64,000 nucleotides of DNA from contig JXTB01000004.1 in NCBI GenBank assembly GCA_002914805.1, forward strand, positions 1,628,039 through 1,692,038. Direction: 5' to 3'. Of this stretch, positions 34,902-45,551 are shown piece by piece. Each line of letters begins with the position of its first letter. The stretch's first letter is position 1. The DNA comes from Parasponia andersonii (lineage: Eukaryota; Streptophyta; Magnoliopsida; Rosales; Cannabaceae). Both the position numbers and the translations under genes were made by a program. The notes beneath the pieces were generated by a model. The model ran no database searches. It was not told where the DNA came from and worked only from the letters and a program-made list of their open reading frames with translations.

Positions 34902-36478
34902 TGTCTAGTGCAATAAGTACTCAACCTAACAGATCTGGAGGGAGTAATGGGTCGGGTAGAACTAGAGACAAGCGAGATCCTAAAGGAAAGAGGATTTGAG
35001 AGGAATCTAGAGGCATTTCTATAGAGAAAAAGTTAAGGAGGACCAAGACTTTCAAGTTGGTAGTGCCATTTGATGCCAAATTTGGGAAGTTTTGTGCTGA
35101 AAAATGGGAAGATGTTTAATGACATACTTGCCTAGTATGTCAGAGATTCCATCCTACCTACTACATTGTCATAGGCGAATGTCAAGAAAGAGGAAATTGA
35201 ACTCATTTTTCAATGATTAGAGGTGAGAAATGTGAATAAATATAGAATACCTAAAATTTTTCCAATAATTAAAGACTCATTTTTCAATGATTAGAGGTGA
35301 GAAATGTGAATAAATATAGAATACCTAAAATTTTTCCAATAATTAAAGACTAGTTTAGTAACTAATATAATTTTGTTTTTAATGCAGTTGAAGTTTGAGG
35401 TTTCCTCGTGACAATATTCTCTTCATGGATGATATTACGCAGACTATGATGCGTACGTTGAGAGATTGGTAGAGCAACGTGAAGAGATATTTGACCTACA
35501 TGGCGGGAAGGACGATATCCGGGTTGCAAAGAAAAAGCCTTATAAGAATGTAACAATGGAGGATTGGGCTCTTCTTTGTAATTATTTTGTGACAGTAGAG
35601 TTTCAAGTGATACTTTTTTTGACTTATTTTATTTTTTCATAAATTTTAAATTTTCACTAATTAATTTTTTCTCTAAAAAATTTCAATGGAAAATGCTGAG
35701 AACCAGGGGAAGCAGCCCTATGCTCAAGGGCAAGGCTCATTGGATATCACCAGACATATGCACGCATAGATAAGCATACAAATAATAGTTATTTAAATTT
35801 ATAATCTTTTATATTAATTTTTAATTTTAGTGGTCAATATTTTGGTTATAAGTTGACCCAGAGACAAATGATATTGCCAGTCCCATCGACATTTGGCAAT
35901 AGCAGTACTTCAAGAACTCTCAGTGGAAGGGTGACTTTACTCAAGAGAAATATGTGAGTTTAATTTTAATTTTTTTGTTTAGTTCTAGTTTTCTATATAA
36001 AAATTAATTAATTCTAACTAATTTTTTATATGTACAAAGAGATGGTTAGATTGAGAGAGGAGGCTCTGAGACAGACAGTTACTGCTCGAGTCTCTATCAA
36101 CTGACTAGGCCAAATCTACTAAGTCCATTATTGGTCCAGGAGCTGTTGATAACTGTGCGATCATGGTACATTCACTTGGACATCACTCAAGGTGGTGGAA
36201 GGGTGTTGGTTTCAACGCTGACGCTAAAGGCCATTGGAGGACCCATGGCAACAAGTAGTAGTAGTATCTCAGTTATTCAGCGATAGTAGGCTGAGACCAT
36301 TACGACCTTATTGCGGCAACTGACCGAGCGACACCAGGACCACCAGTGTCGCCAAAATGAGACTCAATGTGAGCTGTAGGTCTAATGAAAGATGATGGCC
36401 TCCTTGATTGCTCAACTGAATACATCGGGCTTCAACTTTCAGCTTCCAGCTCCACCACCTCCACCTCCACTTAGCTAG
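34902..36478 (+). pseudogene. CACTA accessory protein remnant (Transposase_24 type)
   Basis: It begins with MSSAISTQPNRSGGSNGSGRT and continues with short open pieces. The best match is AYVERLVEQREEIFDLHGG then KKPYKNVTMEDWALLCNYFVTVEFQ (about 35450-35610), parallel to the left CACTA copy (YKNVPFDQWNIFCDRFGSQEF). A later part reads EKY then EMVRLREEALRQTVTA, near the usual C-terminal coiled coil. A proline run (PAPPPPPPLS) ends it. In-frame stops and shifts are frequent, so it is dead. Confidence 0.75.
35201..35348. repeat. Exact 74-bp tandem duplication
   Basis: The units 35201-35274 and 35275-35348 look identical base for base, inside an otherwise decayed transposase gene. This duplication must be much younger than the element. 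Confidence 0.95.
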
Positions 36479-36599
36479 GACATTTTTTTTTAATCTTTAA
36501 TCTATTTCAAACATCAATCTATTTTATATTTTTTAATTTTATTTACTATTATTTTTTTATTTAGTAAATTTTGTACTTTTTAATTTTTTTTTTAAACTT

Positions 36600-37084
36600 T
36601 TTCCGACACGAAAGAGCGTTGACAAATGTAATTTTTAAAAATAAATTAAACATTTTCCAGTGGGTTTTTTCATTGCAAAAGGTAATAAAAATTGATCTTT
36701 TTTGATGCTGTATATCATTGGCAGTTGACAATTATTTAACATTAATAACAAAATTTAAATAATATACCTAACTTTTCCCGATGGAATTATGCGTTGGGGA
36801 ATCTTAAGTATAATGATGTATTACAATATTATGTCGGGTCGGGAAATGGTTGACCAGCTTATTTTTTTCTGACGTCCTCTCCCGACGTGTTTACATTTCC
36901 CAATGTCACCAAAAATATATTTTCCCGACATGGATTATTTTACGTTGCAAAGATGCTTTTGCCTATGGTCATTCACTGATGCAACGTACCGACACATTTT
37001 TCTGTCAATAATCTTTTTCTAATGCAAATGCTCTATTTTTGCCGATATGTCAATACGTTGGCAAAAGGCTTTCTTTTTGTAGTG
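36600..37084. repeat. CACTA subterminal repeats, right side
   Basis: Blocks such as TTTTCCCGACG, TTTCCGACAC, TTGCCGATAT and their complements recur up to the TGTAGTG terminus, the CACTA-type layout of accessory protein binding sites. Confidence 0.65.
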
Positions 37085-38206
37085 TACTAAATTTCATACC
37101 TAATTATCTATTAAAATTCTCAATCTTAGGCAATCAACAAATCCACAACTACCATATTCTTCCCTTAGATTGTATACAAACTAGACAAACACCTTTAGCC
37201 AATTTCTTTCTATTAGATACTTAAACAAATACTCTAGATTCACCCGATAAAAGTATTAAACAAATAAAGATAGATTAGTCAAGATTATAATCACATAAAC
37301 TTGAGTTCGTAACATAGGTATTATTCTTCACTATAATCAACACATCAAATAATCATATCAATTATAGTTTCGGTACTAACCAACTTAAATATTACAAACA
37401 CCTATTCAAACTCTAGCAATAAATTTCAATTAAGATTATTTAGTAGACCTCTTAAACAAATCAAGATGTCATTCATGAAATGAATAGATATGAAAGAATA
37501 ATAACACCTTTAAATAAATAACCAATAGTATAAAATCTGAAAAATTTAATAATATTCATATTTAGGGCTTCAAAATCACCCTTAACTTAGCCTCTAGACC
37601 AATCTAGTATGTATATAAGAATAAGCAAAAATCCATCATGCTAGAGTTAATAACATAGAAAACTAAAGAAAAGGGAAAGAAGAAACAGAGGTTATGGCAG
37701 TAGCTCCAAGCTTCTTCTCCTCCTCTCTCTTTAATTCTAGGTTTTCAATATGATTTCGTAAGTCTAAGGTGTCTTAGGTATGCTCCTATCTGAGATACTA
37801 TTTGTAGAGAATTAAGTATGAGAGTCGTTTAGGTCAAGTACTATACAAATTAAGAGTCCCAATTCGTCAAAATATTGAAAGTCAGTGGCTGTATGAACAT
37901 CTGGTGTCGTGGCGTCCAACTTTGGGTCTTTTTTTATTTATTTTTATTTTTTATTTTCTAAGATTAAGCATGCACGTTGCGGCCTCCATAAGTTAGCGTC
38001 TTGGTGCTCGACCTTTTTTCAGCTTCATCTAACTTGTCTTGTTTAGCTCGTTCTCAACCCGTTTCAGCTCCTTTTTATTATTTTACCTCGAAATCACTTA
38101 AAAATACAAAAAAGAAAAAACACAAATTACCTTAAAATAGCACAAAAAACTAGTAAAGTAATATGGAAAAGTAATTATCGCATAAGTATAAAATTGACAC
38201 CCATCA
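37085..38206 (-). mobile_element. LTR-like sequence of unknown family (possible solo LTR)
   Basis: On the minus strand it begins TGATGGGTGTCAATTTTA, a start common among plant LTRs. It runs on as non-coding DNA with a CT-rich tract around 37705-37735. The other edge is unclear because the CACTA terminus abuts it. No target duplication or partner LTR was found. Confidence 0.35.
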
Positions 38207-38549
38207 AAATGTAGTTCTATTATTTTCTTACTCTTGTTTATTGTTTCTCAAGTTCATTCTACTTTTTGAACCTCATGCATTACTATTTACATTTTTAATA
38301 TAGCAATTGCCTTAATATAGGTTGGACCATTTTGGGTCTAGTTGGGTGCCAATATAGTTGAAACGGTGGTCTAATGATAAAACAGGATATTCAATGTATT
38401 AATATTGCACTATTTTAGACATATTTCAACCAATCCATAGATAACGCGGCCTAAAAAAAAAAAAAAACACAATCCATTCCTTAAAAAAAGTTTTACCTAG
38501 ATATTCTGCTAAGGTATGTGGATTGGATCAGTTTTACCTAGATATTATG

Positions 38550-38713
38550 TGTGAAATCCCACATCGGCTGGAAAGGGGAACGAAACACTCTTTATAAGGG
38601 TGTGGATACCTTTCCCTATCAGACGCGTTTTGAAAACCGTGAGCTGCGGAGGGCGGTTAGGCCCAAGTGGCAAAGCGGACAATATCTGCTAGCGAGATTC
38701 TTGGGCTGTTACA
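38550..38713 (+). repeat. TRIM 5' LTR
   Basis: 164 bp, TGTGAAATCC to TGTTACA. It contains CTTTATAAGGG, a TATA-like motif. Confidence 0.93.
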
Positions 38714-38778
38714 GATGGTATCAGAGCCGGTTCTCGAGTCGATGGTCAGCGGGGACGCTGAACCCTTAAGGGGGGGAT

Positions 38779-38942
38779 TGTGAAATCCCACATCGGCTGG
38801 AAAGGGGAACGAAGCACTCTTTATAAGGGTGTGGATACCTTTCCCTATCAGACGCGTTTTGAAAACCGTGAGCTGCGGAGGGCGGTTTGGCCCAAGTGGC
38901 AAAGCGGACAATATCTGCTAGCGGGATTCTTGGGCTGTTACA
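38779..38942 (+). repeat. TRIM 3' LTR
   Basis: 164 bp, about 98 percent identical to the 5' LTR by direct reading. Confidence 0.93.
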
Positions 38943-39460
38943 TTATGCCCATATAATTGGGCTCAGTGTTTGTTTTTTATAGTTTGGCTATTCCATTTTT
39001 TTCTCCTTTTAATGTGTAAAAAGAAAAAAAAAATCAATTTCAGCCCTTTTCATAAGTTTTGGCCAATCGCATACATTAAAAGCTCAATTATAACGAATAG
39101 GGTTTTCTTCAGTAAATGTAAAATTACCGATAAGGAACTTGTTTACGTGTAAAAAATTACCGATAAGGAACTTGAATGGGCATCTTTTGTATCAAAAAGT
39201 GCAATCAATAAGTGAAAGTGTAGATTTTAAAATTTTTAGTCTAATCTAATCTGCGCATAATTAGTTATAAGCACTTGGCGGATTTGATTTGATTGGATAA
39301 ATTTGATCGGTTTTTTTTAAAAAAGTCTTGAGCACTCCCCCTACTATTAGTCTTTTCCCTTGTTTGCGTTAATTATTTTTTTAACTTATTAAAGTCATCC
39401 CATTACAATCAGATAAGTATCTATTATTACTGGTTAAAGATTGACATATCCGTTGAAAAA

Positions 39461-39463
<3 letters not shown>

Positions 39464-39508
<45 letters not shown>
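39464..39508. repeat. (TA)n microsatellite
   Basis: About 22 uninterrupted TA units, some 185 bases beyond the stop of the polyphenol oxidase gene. Confidence 0.95.
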
Positions 39509-39511
<3 letters not shown>

Positions 39512-39692
39512 TATTCGCGGGAAGATAAATTATGTGCATACAAATGCATCTCAATTATTATTTCAATTTTAGGAACAAATCTCCAGAACAACGAAGATTT
39601 TTAGGATCACCAGTATATATATAAAAAAAACTACTACACCAATTACATATAACAATGCAATAAATGAGCTGGTTCTAGGTAATCAATTCAAT

Positions 39693-41355
39693 CTACCTCA
39701 GGTAATCAAGTCGGACTCCATCAAATGTAGCGTTAACACATGAGCTAGTTCTAGGTAAAATCGTCACCCAAATGCTCTCATCTTTATCGGCGTCTAAGTC
39801 TTTCAGCAGTTCCGATATTCCCAACTTCAAATTAGACTTCCTATTTCCGCCACTCGTCGCAATGCTCCTCCTCCTCACCACATGAGCTAAACGAACAAAT
39901 GTTCCAGCAAACTCCCTATAAGATGGGCCCGCATTTGTTTCGTTAACTAAATTTACAAAAACATCGAACTTCACTGTAAAGTCCCCTTTAATTTCAATTC
40001 CATAAACAACAAGAACCTCCTCTTCTTCTTCGATCTCTCTTTTAGTTTGATAGGGTTTCGGTCTATCAACCTTGATCGTTATGGGGTTCTTCAGACTTCG
40101 ACCTTCGAGTCTATTGATCAGCAACTGTAATCTAAACATCTCGTTATTAGTCTCTCTGGTTTTTAAAATATGTTTAGCTGTTTTTGGCGGAACCGATGGT
40201 CTGGGGCGCCTGTTCAACCATATGAGATCAGTCTTCTCGTTAGTATAACCTAGCTTTGTGGTGTTCAGAACGTCAGAAACTTTGATCTTCACCAGCTGAA
40301 GATTCTCGTCGTAGAAGTAGAAATAGGAGTTCAGCCAAACAGTGTCGTTTATGGGCAAGTGCATACCATGAAGATCCCTCCACACATCCCATATCCGATC
40401 AAGATTAGCATGGTGCGAGTAGAAACACGGGTCCCAAGCTGCCGAGTAGAAAGCTCCCATGTTTTCCCTTCCCGGGTTCGACGCGAGCCCGACCCAATAA
40501 TGGACAGTGTTGTGTGGGGCCTCCTCGACAGTTCCGGGCCCATTACAGAAACCATCCTGGCCAGGATACAAAGGACACCCCATAAAAAGCTCAGGTTTCT
40601 TCGCTGCTGAGATGACTTGGTTATACATGAAAGCCAAATTGGCATCAACTTGTTCTTGGCCTTCGGCCACTATTTCCATTTCGTCGTCATAGTTTAAGTT
40701 GACGACATGCTTGAAGTGAGTAAACTCTCGCTGCGAGTCGACGAAGGGTCCTTCGAGACACATGTCTGGGAAAAGCATTGACTCAGGATTGTCCCAGTTC
40801 CAAAACGGCAAGGCGAAGGTGTCGTCTCCGATGAGGCTTCCAAGAATTCGCTCGTGGAAATGGAGATACATGCGATGGAAGGGGAAGAAGAGCCAATTGC
40901 CATGGATGTCGATGGTGGCGGAAGAGTGTTTCTGGTCGTAGGCCCCAGTGCAGAAGGTGCAGTGGAGTTGCGCTTGGCGGGAGAAACTCCGGGGGTCGCT
41001 GTGTGGAAGGGACTTCATGATGGTGAGGGCTTTGGTGTATTTGACGATGTAGTCGTGGTCGAGGAGGTGGACTGGGCGCCGGACTCGAAGCCCAGATTTA
41101 GAAGAGTCCGGGAATCGATAGTCGACAGGCACGACGGATGTTTCGTCCGAAAGCGGAGGGCAACAATTGACAAGGAGGTCGGGGCGGCCGTAGGAATCAT
41201 GGCATGTTGTTAAGTTTGGACTGATCTCGCTCGCGATGGTCTTGTGTGCCCCAATATCCTCGTAAGTGGTTGTGGTTGTGGTAGTTGTTGTATTATTTTC
41301 TGCAGGTTTACGATGATCTCCCGCGAATATGTTGAGGATTGAGCCCCTTAATTCC
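39693..41355 (-). CDS. Polyphenol oxidase (catechol oxidase/tyrosinase type), main exon; first exon not found
   Basis: One open exon of 553 complete codons. Counting from its first full codon, it has copper site A with LHCTFC (His131, Cys135 for the thioether bridge), IHGNW (His151) and FPFHRMY (His160). Copper site B has PHNTVH (His281, His285) and FYSHHANLDRIW (His314/315). The PPO1_DWL-like region (FYDENLQLVKIKVSDVL ... IWLN) and the KFDV domain (KFDV at 462-465, EFAGTFVRLAHV, LGISELLKDL) follow. It would oxidise o-diphenols to quinones using O2. The exon opens after a good acceptor (TTTTCAG) in phase 2. No ATG fits before it, so a first exon with the targeting signal must lie upstream. 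A solo LTR stands 356 bases away. A run of nine threonines (residues about 22-30) precedes the mature-like start SPNLTTCHDS. The host exon looks intact; whether the gene works is open. Confidence 0.93.
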
Positions 41356-41711
41356 CTGAAAAGTGAAAACAATTACAAATTTTAAAATGAAAGTGGATTT
41401 TTTGCGCTATAATGAATTATGGAAATGATGTTTCGATTACAATGTTATATATTGTATTACAAAAATAGAAGTGTAAATAATCATACAAAGACAATCATTA
41501 GAAATGCTAGTTCATTTTCAAAACTTTCCATTGACGCTTCATGATATGCAGACTCTTACCACTACTGCAAAGTTTGGATAATACAAATTATAAGCCAGTC
41601 GGTTTTTATCCCTTGAAATCCATGAGGTTAAGGGAAAAATCAAAGGTGTCTCTTCGAATTGCCATATTTTAAAATTTTGGTTATATTAGGAATTTGTTTG
41701 AGTATTGTAAG
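41356..41711 (-). other. Upstream flank or intron of the polyphenol oxidase gene
   Basis: AT-rich. It ends at the exon with a polypyrimidine-like acceptor (TGTTTTCACTTTTCAG). No convincing first exon lies here. Confidence 0.55.
41707..41711. repeat. Target-site duplication GTAAG (left)
   Basis: Matches 44098-44102 exactly, bracketing the solo LTR. Confidence 0.9.
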
Positions 41712-44097
41712 TGTAAAATCCCAGTTTTTGAATGGGCATATTGGTCATTTGACCATATTTTTTTATAAAAAAATAAAAATATATATGTATTAGTGGTTGG
41801 TCCACGGCCTTTATTTTTTTAAAAAAATCCACCCCTCTTTCTCTTCTCTCTCCCTCCCTCCCTCCCTTGCACATCTCTATTCCTCCCTTTTACTCTCTCT
41901 CTCTCTCTATTTCTCTCCCGTCGAAGCTGCCGAAGAGGCAAAATCCTGGTGCCATCCACCGGTCGTCGTCTAGCCACAAGGTCCTTTGGCAAAGCTTCAC
42001 CACGCAGCCATTGGAGCTACCAAAGACCAGCGAGGAGCTCGAGAAACTGCAGACATTTTCGATCACTGGAGGCTATTTCGGCCACCGCTTGACCTTAAAC
42101 TAGGCTCGTTTGATTCGTATCATCGCAAAGATTATCAAGATATATATTTCATGACTCTATTTTGCCTGATTTGAAAGTTGCCATTTTGAGTGTTTTGAGT
42201 TTCGAATTTTTGTTTTCGATCTAACTGTTAGATTTCATTTTGTTATCATTTTGAAATGTACTCAGAAAATGGTTAAGTTTGATATATATATATATTGACT
42301 ATATTTGGTGACTAGCAAATAAAGCAATATCTAACGGCTTAGATTTTGTCTAGTTTTATGTGCCAGCAGTCTGTTGTCAGCCCAGACTCGAATTGATCGA
42401 GTTATATATCTAACTTAACTATTTTGGGCACTAAGAATTCAACGAAGAGATCTACTCGTTGATTTGAAACTCCGTTGCGAAGATGATTTTTTTCCAAGTG
42501 AGCTATCGAGAGCGTGAGATTGGTTCCCGACCCTTCGAGCGATCATCCAATGGCACCTTGAGGACCAAATAATGTAGTATCGCTATTCTAGTGAGGTAGG
42601 GATTCGATTATCTCTATTTTTATAACATTTTGAATAAAACTTATTTTATGTAACACATGATGGCAAACGTGATTTTAGAACTGTTTTAGATATATGTGAT
42701 AGAATTAAAATGTATTATGTATATTGGATTGCTCTGGGACTTTTATAAGTGCAAGTTATTTTTGGATATATTAAAATAGAGCCGTTATGATGCCTATTTT
42801 TCTACAAAATTTAATTAAATATTTTATTAAAAACCAGAACATCATTTGAACTTAAATTACTGCATGGCTACTTTTATACATCAGTTTAGAGTACGCGTAT
42901 CATAGGATCACACATGAGTCCTAAATTAGCATCATGAGGTTTTTATAGCATGGCGCTACAGCTCCACCGATGGTGCAAAATCTGTAAACTTGTTCGGGGT
43001 ATTTCTTCTAATTACCTCACCATGTGGCAAGCGTAGGTAATATAGTTACCTCTCTAGGTTTAGTAAGCGACACACGGGTGTCCCCTCTGAGAATGGGTTA
43101 GGTGTTAGCTAGGCAGACTATATAACACATGTAGTATCAACACTCTGATTTCTATTGATGAGAGGTAGTGAACTCATAGGTATAGGTAGATTTATGTCAT
43201 GTATTTGCGGATTGATTAATTTTTAGATATCATACTTTTTGTATATCTATATATAGGTATGTGCATACGGACTATTGGTTTTTGATAATATGTTTTCATA
43301 TATATATATGTATATATATATAGTTATATATATATATATATATACGGATTATCAGTTTTGTAATAGATATGTATAAATATATATCTATGGTTTTTCAAAA
43401 AGGCATTTTGGATTAAACTAACCATGTAGAGACTTTCCATCATTAAAAGATTTTCAAATCAGATAACAACTTTCCTACTAAGTTTTTGAGCTTACCCCCT
43501 TCTATTTTTCCTTTCTTTCAGGTGGTTGTTCATTCAAATCAGTTGTTTCAATGACTAAACAAGTCATTTGGCTTACGTATGTGGTTTTATCGTTATTCCT
43601 CTTCGGTTGGTTCTCATAATTTGTTTCATTCTTTTTATTTCTAACTGTTTAGCTAAGTTTGTTGTTTATTCTAAATGAATGTACGAGGATGCATTATTTT
43701 TTACTATATAAGGATTTGGTATATAAACGGGACCCTTTAGTTCCCAAGGAGAATATTGTTAAAGATTTAAGTACTTGGAATTCCGATTAACCTTGTAAAT
43801 CAATCTTTGGACTTTCTGACTCAAGATTTATGAACTTCATTTTAATCAACATTAGAGTTTTTATTAAACTAAGTTTTGGTACAACTTGATTATGTTTTTC
43901 TTGAATTTTAATTAGTCTATCTATTTTTATAAATCAAACTAAAGATAGACTCCTTATATAGAATTTCTAATGATTTGAGGACTAAACTGCAAAAATCCAA
44001 ATACTTAGTTTTCTCCGGATTTTGTAAAATTCTTTATTTGTATTAATTTACACTCAAAATTATCAAAAGTCACGGCCTTGGATTTTAGGTCATGACA
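41712..44097 (+). mobile_element. Solo LTR, 2.4 kb, Tekay-like ends
   Basis: It starts TGTAAAATCCC and ends GTCATGACA, like the Tekay LTRs in this window, and is flanked by a perfect GTAAG duplication. The inside is non-coding with CT-rich tracts (41836-41915) and TA-rich tracts (43285-43385). Body similarity to the 50135 element is weak, so it is a related but different family. Unequal recombination between two LTRs of a full element would explain it. Confidence 0.9.
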
Positions 44098-44102
44098 GTA
44101 AG

Positions 44103-44885
44103 TGTTATTTTCTAAACTCAAATTATTATCATTCTATAATTTGCTTTGGGATTTTACGGCGCTTGTGGTTCTTTTTCTTGATTTAGTAGCTAAAATTAAT
44201 AACATAATTTTATGTACTTGTAACTTTTTGTTCAATTTAGATTCTTGTTTTCATTAACTTAAGGTTTTAGTTAATTTTATGTACATTAAAGAACTTAGGT
44301 CACGTTTAAGTGGAAAAGAAATAGAAGAAAAATAGAATAAAAAGAATAAAAAATAATGAGCGGTGAAGATTATAATTCTCTTTTAATTCCTCTATAATTT
44401 ATTGGTACGTAAATATTTCTCTTTTCTCTCTATACGCAGATTAGTAATTTTCTCGTTAAACTCAAATTGTTGGTATAATATTTACTAGAGTCGTCTAAGT
44501 TTAAAATTTTGACCAGCAATTGGTTGTTGATATAAAAAGGAAAAAGTCTTCTCCCCCTCACCTTTCGCAGCAAAAGTTGGGCATTTTTTCCTGATGTCGT
44601 TTTATGGTTCCTATATTGCTTTCTCATTGCTAAACTGAAGTTGACAAGAGAAACTAAGGACGTTGTATAATTATAGAAGCCAAAGATATGCATTAATTTC
44701 CACGCACGAGTCTAGGACGATAATATCTCTTGTAAAGAAAGTTAAAGACTTTTTCTGACTAAAGCATGCCGTGGGTTGGGGAAGAGAATTCGGGCTTCAT
44801 ATACACACACATATATTTATATATTTCACCTACTTGATCTTCGTTAATTTGGAGATTGATTCACGAGGAAATCCCTATTGAGATA
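44103..44885. other. Intergenic or intronic DNA upstream of polyphenol oxidase
   Basis: No secure gene. On the minus strand a TATA-like motif (TATATAAATATA near 44810) precedes an ATG at 44693 with a short open frame and a GT splice-like site. It does not join the polyphenol oxidase exon in frame (see rejected items). Confidence 0.4.
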
Positions 44886-44890
44886 TTAAC

Positions 44891-45247
44891 TAGGGAAATT
44901 ATCATTTTTATACCTTGTATTTTGACACTTTATTCAGTTTATACTTTCTGTTTTGGTTATTATCAATATTGATACTTAGATTTCATATTTGTTATAAATT
45001 TATATCCTGACACTAATTTAGAACAGTTAATTTACCAAGATGATTTAGTAAACTTATTCTTGGATAAGTTTTTATATGGTTTATTTTCAATTTTTTAAAC
45101 GGTAACTTAGTAAATTAATTATTTTAAATTAGTGTCAGGTATAAATTTGTAACAAATTTTAAATCTAAGAGTTGATAATAATCAAAACAGAATATATAAT
45201 TTGAACAAAATATCAAAATACAGGATATAAAAATGATAATATCCCTG
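44891..45247. mobile_element. Foldback MITE with arms of about 150 bp
   Basis: The left arm (44891-45035) and right arm (45115-45247) are long inverted copies sharing ATTATCATTTTTATA, TGTATTTTGA, TCTGTTTTG, TTATTATCAA and TGACACTAATTTA. TTAAC stands on both sides (44886-44890 and 45248-45252) as a target duplication. No coding content. Confidence 0.88.
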
Positions 45248-45546
45248 TTAACAAAGTCACGTGGATTCTTCGCTTCTATGGGCATATTTTGTTGCAACTC
45301 GGAAGACAATTTTCGTTGGTACCTATATGTATTGTTTGAATAAATACCCTTCTGGGATGACTCTTTGTCAGTTCGTACGATGACTAGTTACGTTGTACCT
45401 AACACCACCTAATAGTTTTGGTTTTTTTAACTAGGCTTTGGACAATATGTTCATATCCCAGATATTATATTGATTACCCATGCTACTTTTTGAAGACATG
45501 TTCACTATTCTCCAGGTAGCAGTGTCTTCTAATTTGTGTCATATGT

Positions 45547-45551
45547 GAAAG
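45547..45551. repeat. Target-site duplication GAAAG (left)
   Basis: Matches 47158-47162 exactly. Confidence 0.88.

Larger units (their letters stand above)
34901..37084 (+). mobile_element. Second CACTA transposon remnant, 3' end facing right
   Basis: The right edge is CTTTTTGTAGTG, the complement of CACTACAAAAAG, at 37084. It is preceded by about 480 bp of subterminal blocks such as TTGCCGATATG, CGTTGGCAAAA and CCCGACGTG. Transposase_24-type coding remains lie on the plus strand just inside. So this end has the opposite orientation from the left CACTA piece at 14340. The base triplet after the terminus is TAC, which does not match CTA at 14337-14339. Confidence 0.75.
38550..38942 (+). mobile_element. 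Complete TRIM (terminal-repeat retrotransposon in miniature)
   Basis: Two LTRs of 164 bp, 38550-38713 and 38779-38942, start TGTGAAATCCCACATCGG and end GGGCTGTTACA. The 65-bp interior holds a primer site TGGTATCAGAGCC and a purine tract AAGGGGGGGAT. A perfect 5-base target duplication TTATG flanks it (38545-38549, 38943-38947). I count three differences between the LTRs, so it inserted fairly recently. It encodes nothing and needs proteins from other elements. Confidence 0.95.

Noticed and set aside
14340-37084. One single CACTA transposon spanning the nest
   Set aside because: The flanking triplets differ (CTA and TAC), the termini differ after CACTACAA, and the coding remains point in opposite directions.
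38551-38769. 72-residue open frame
   Set aside because: It lies wholly in the TRIM LTR and interior, which are non-coding.
38550-38942. Cassandra-type TRIM with 5S rRNA-like LTR promoter
   Set aside because: I could not find the 5S internal promoter blocks; only the general TRIM layout is supported.
44562-44693. First exon of polyphenol oxidase (MHIFGFYNYTTSLVSLVNF..., TATA-like motif upstream, GTGAGG donor)
   Set aside because: The donor leaves phase 0 while the main exon needs phase 2, and the residues do not resemble known polyphenol oxidase starts.
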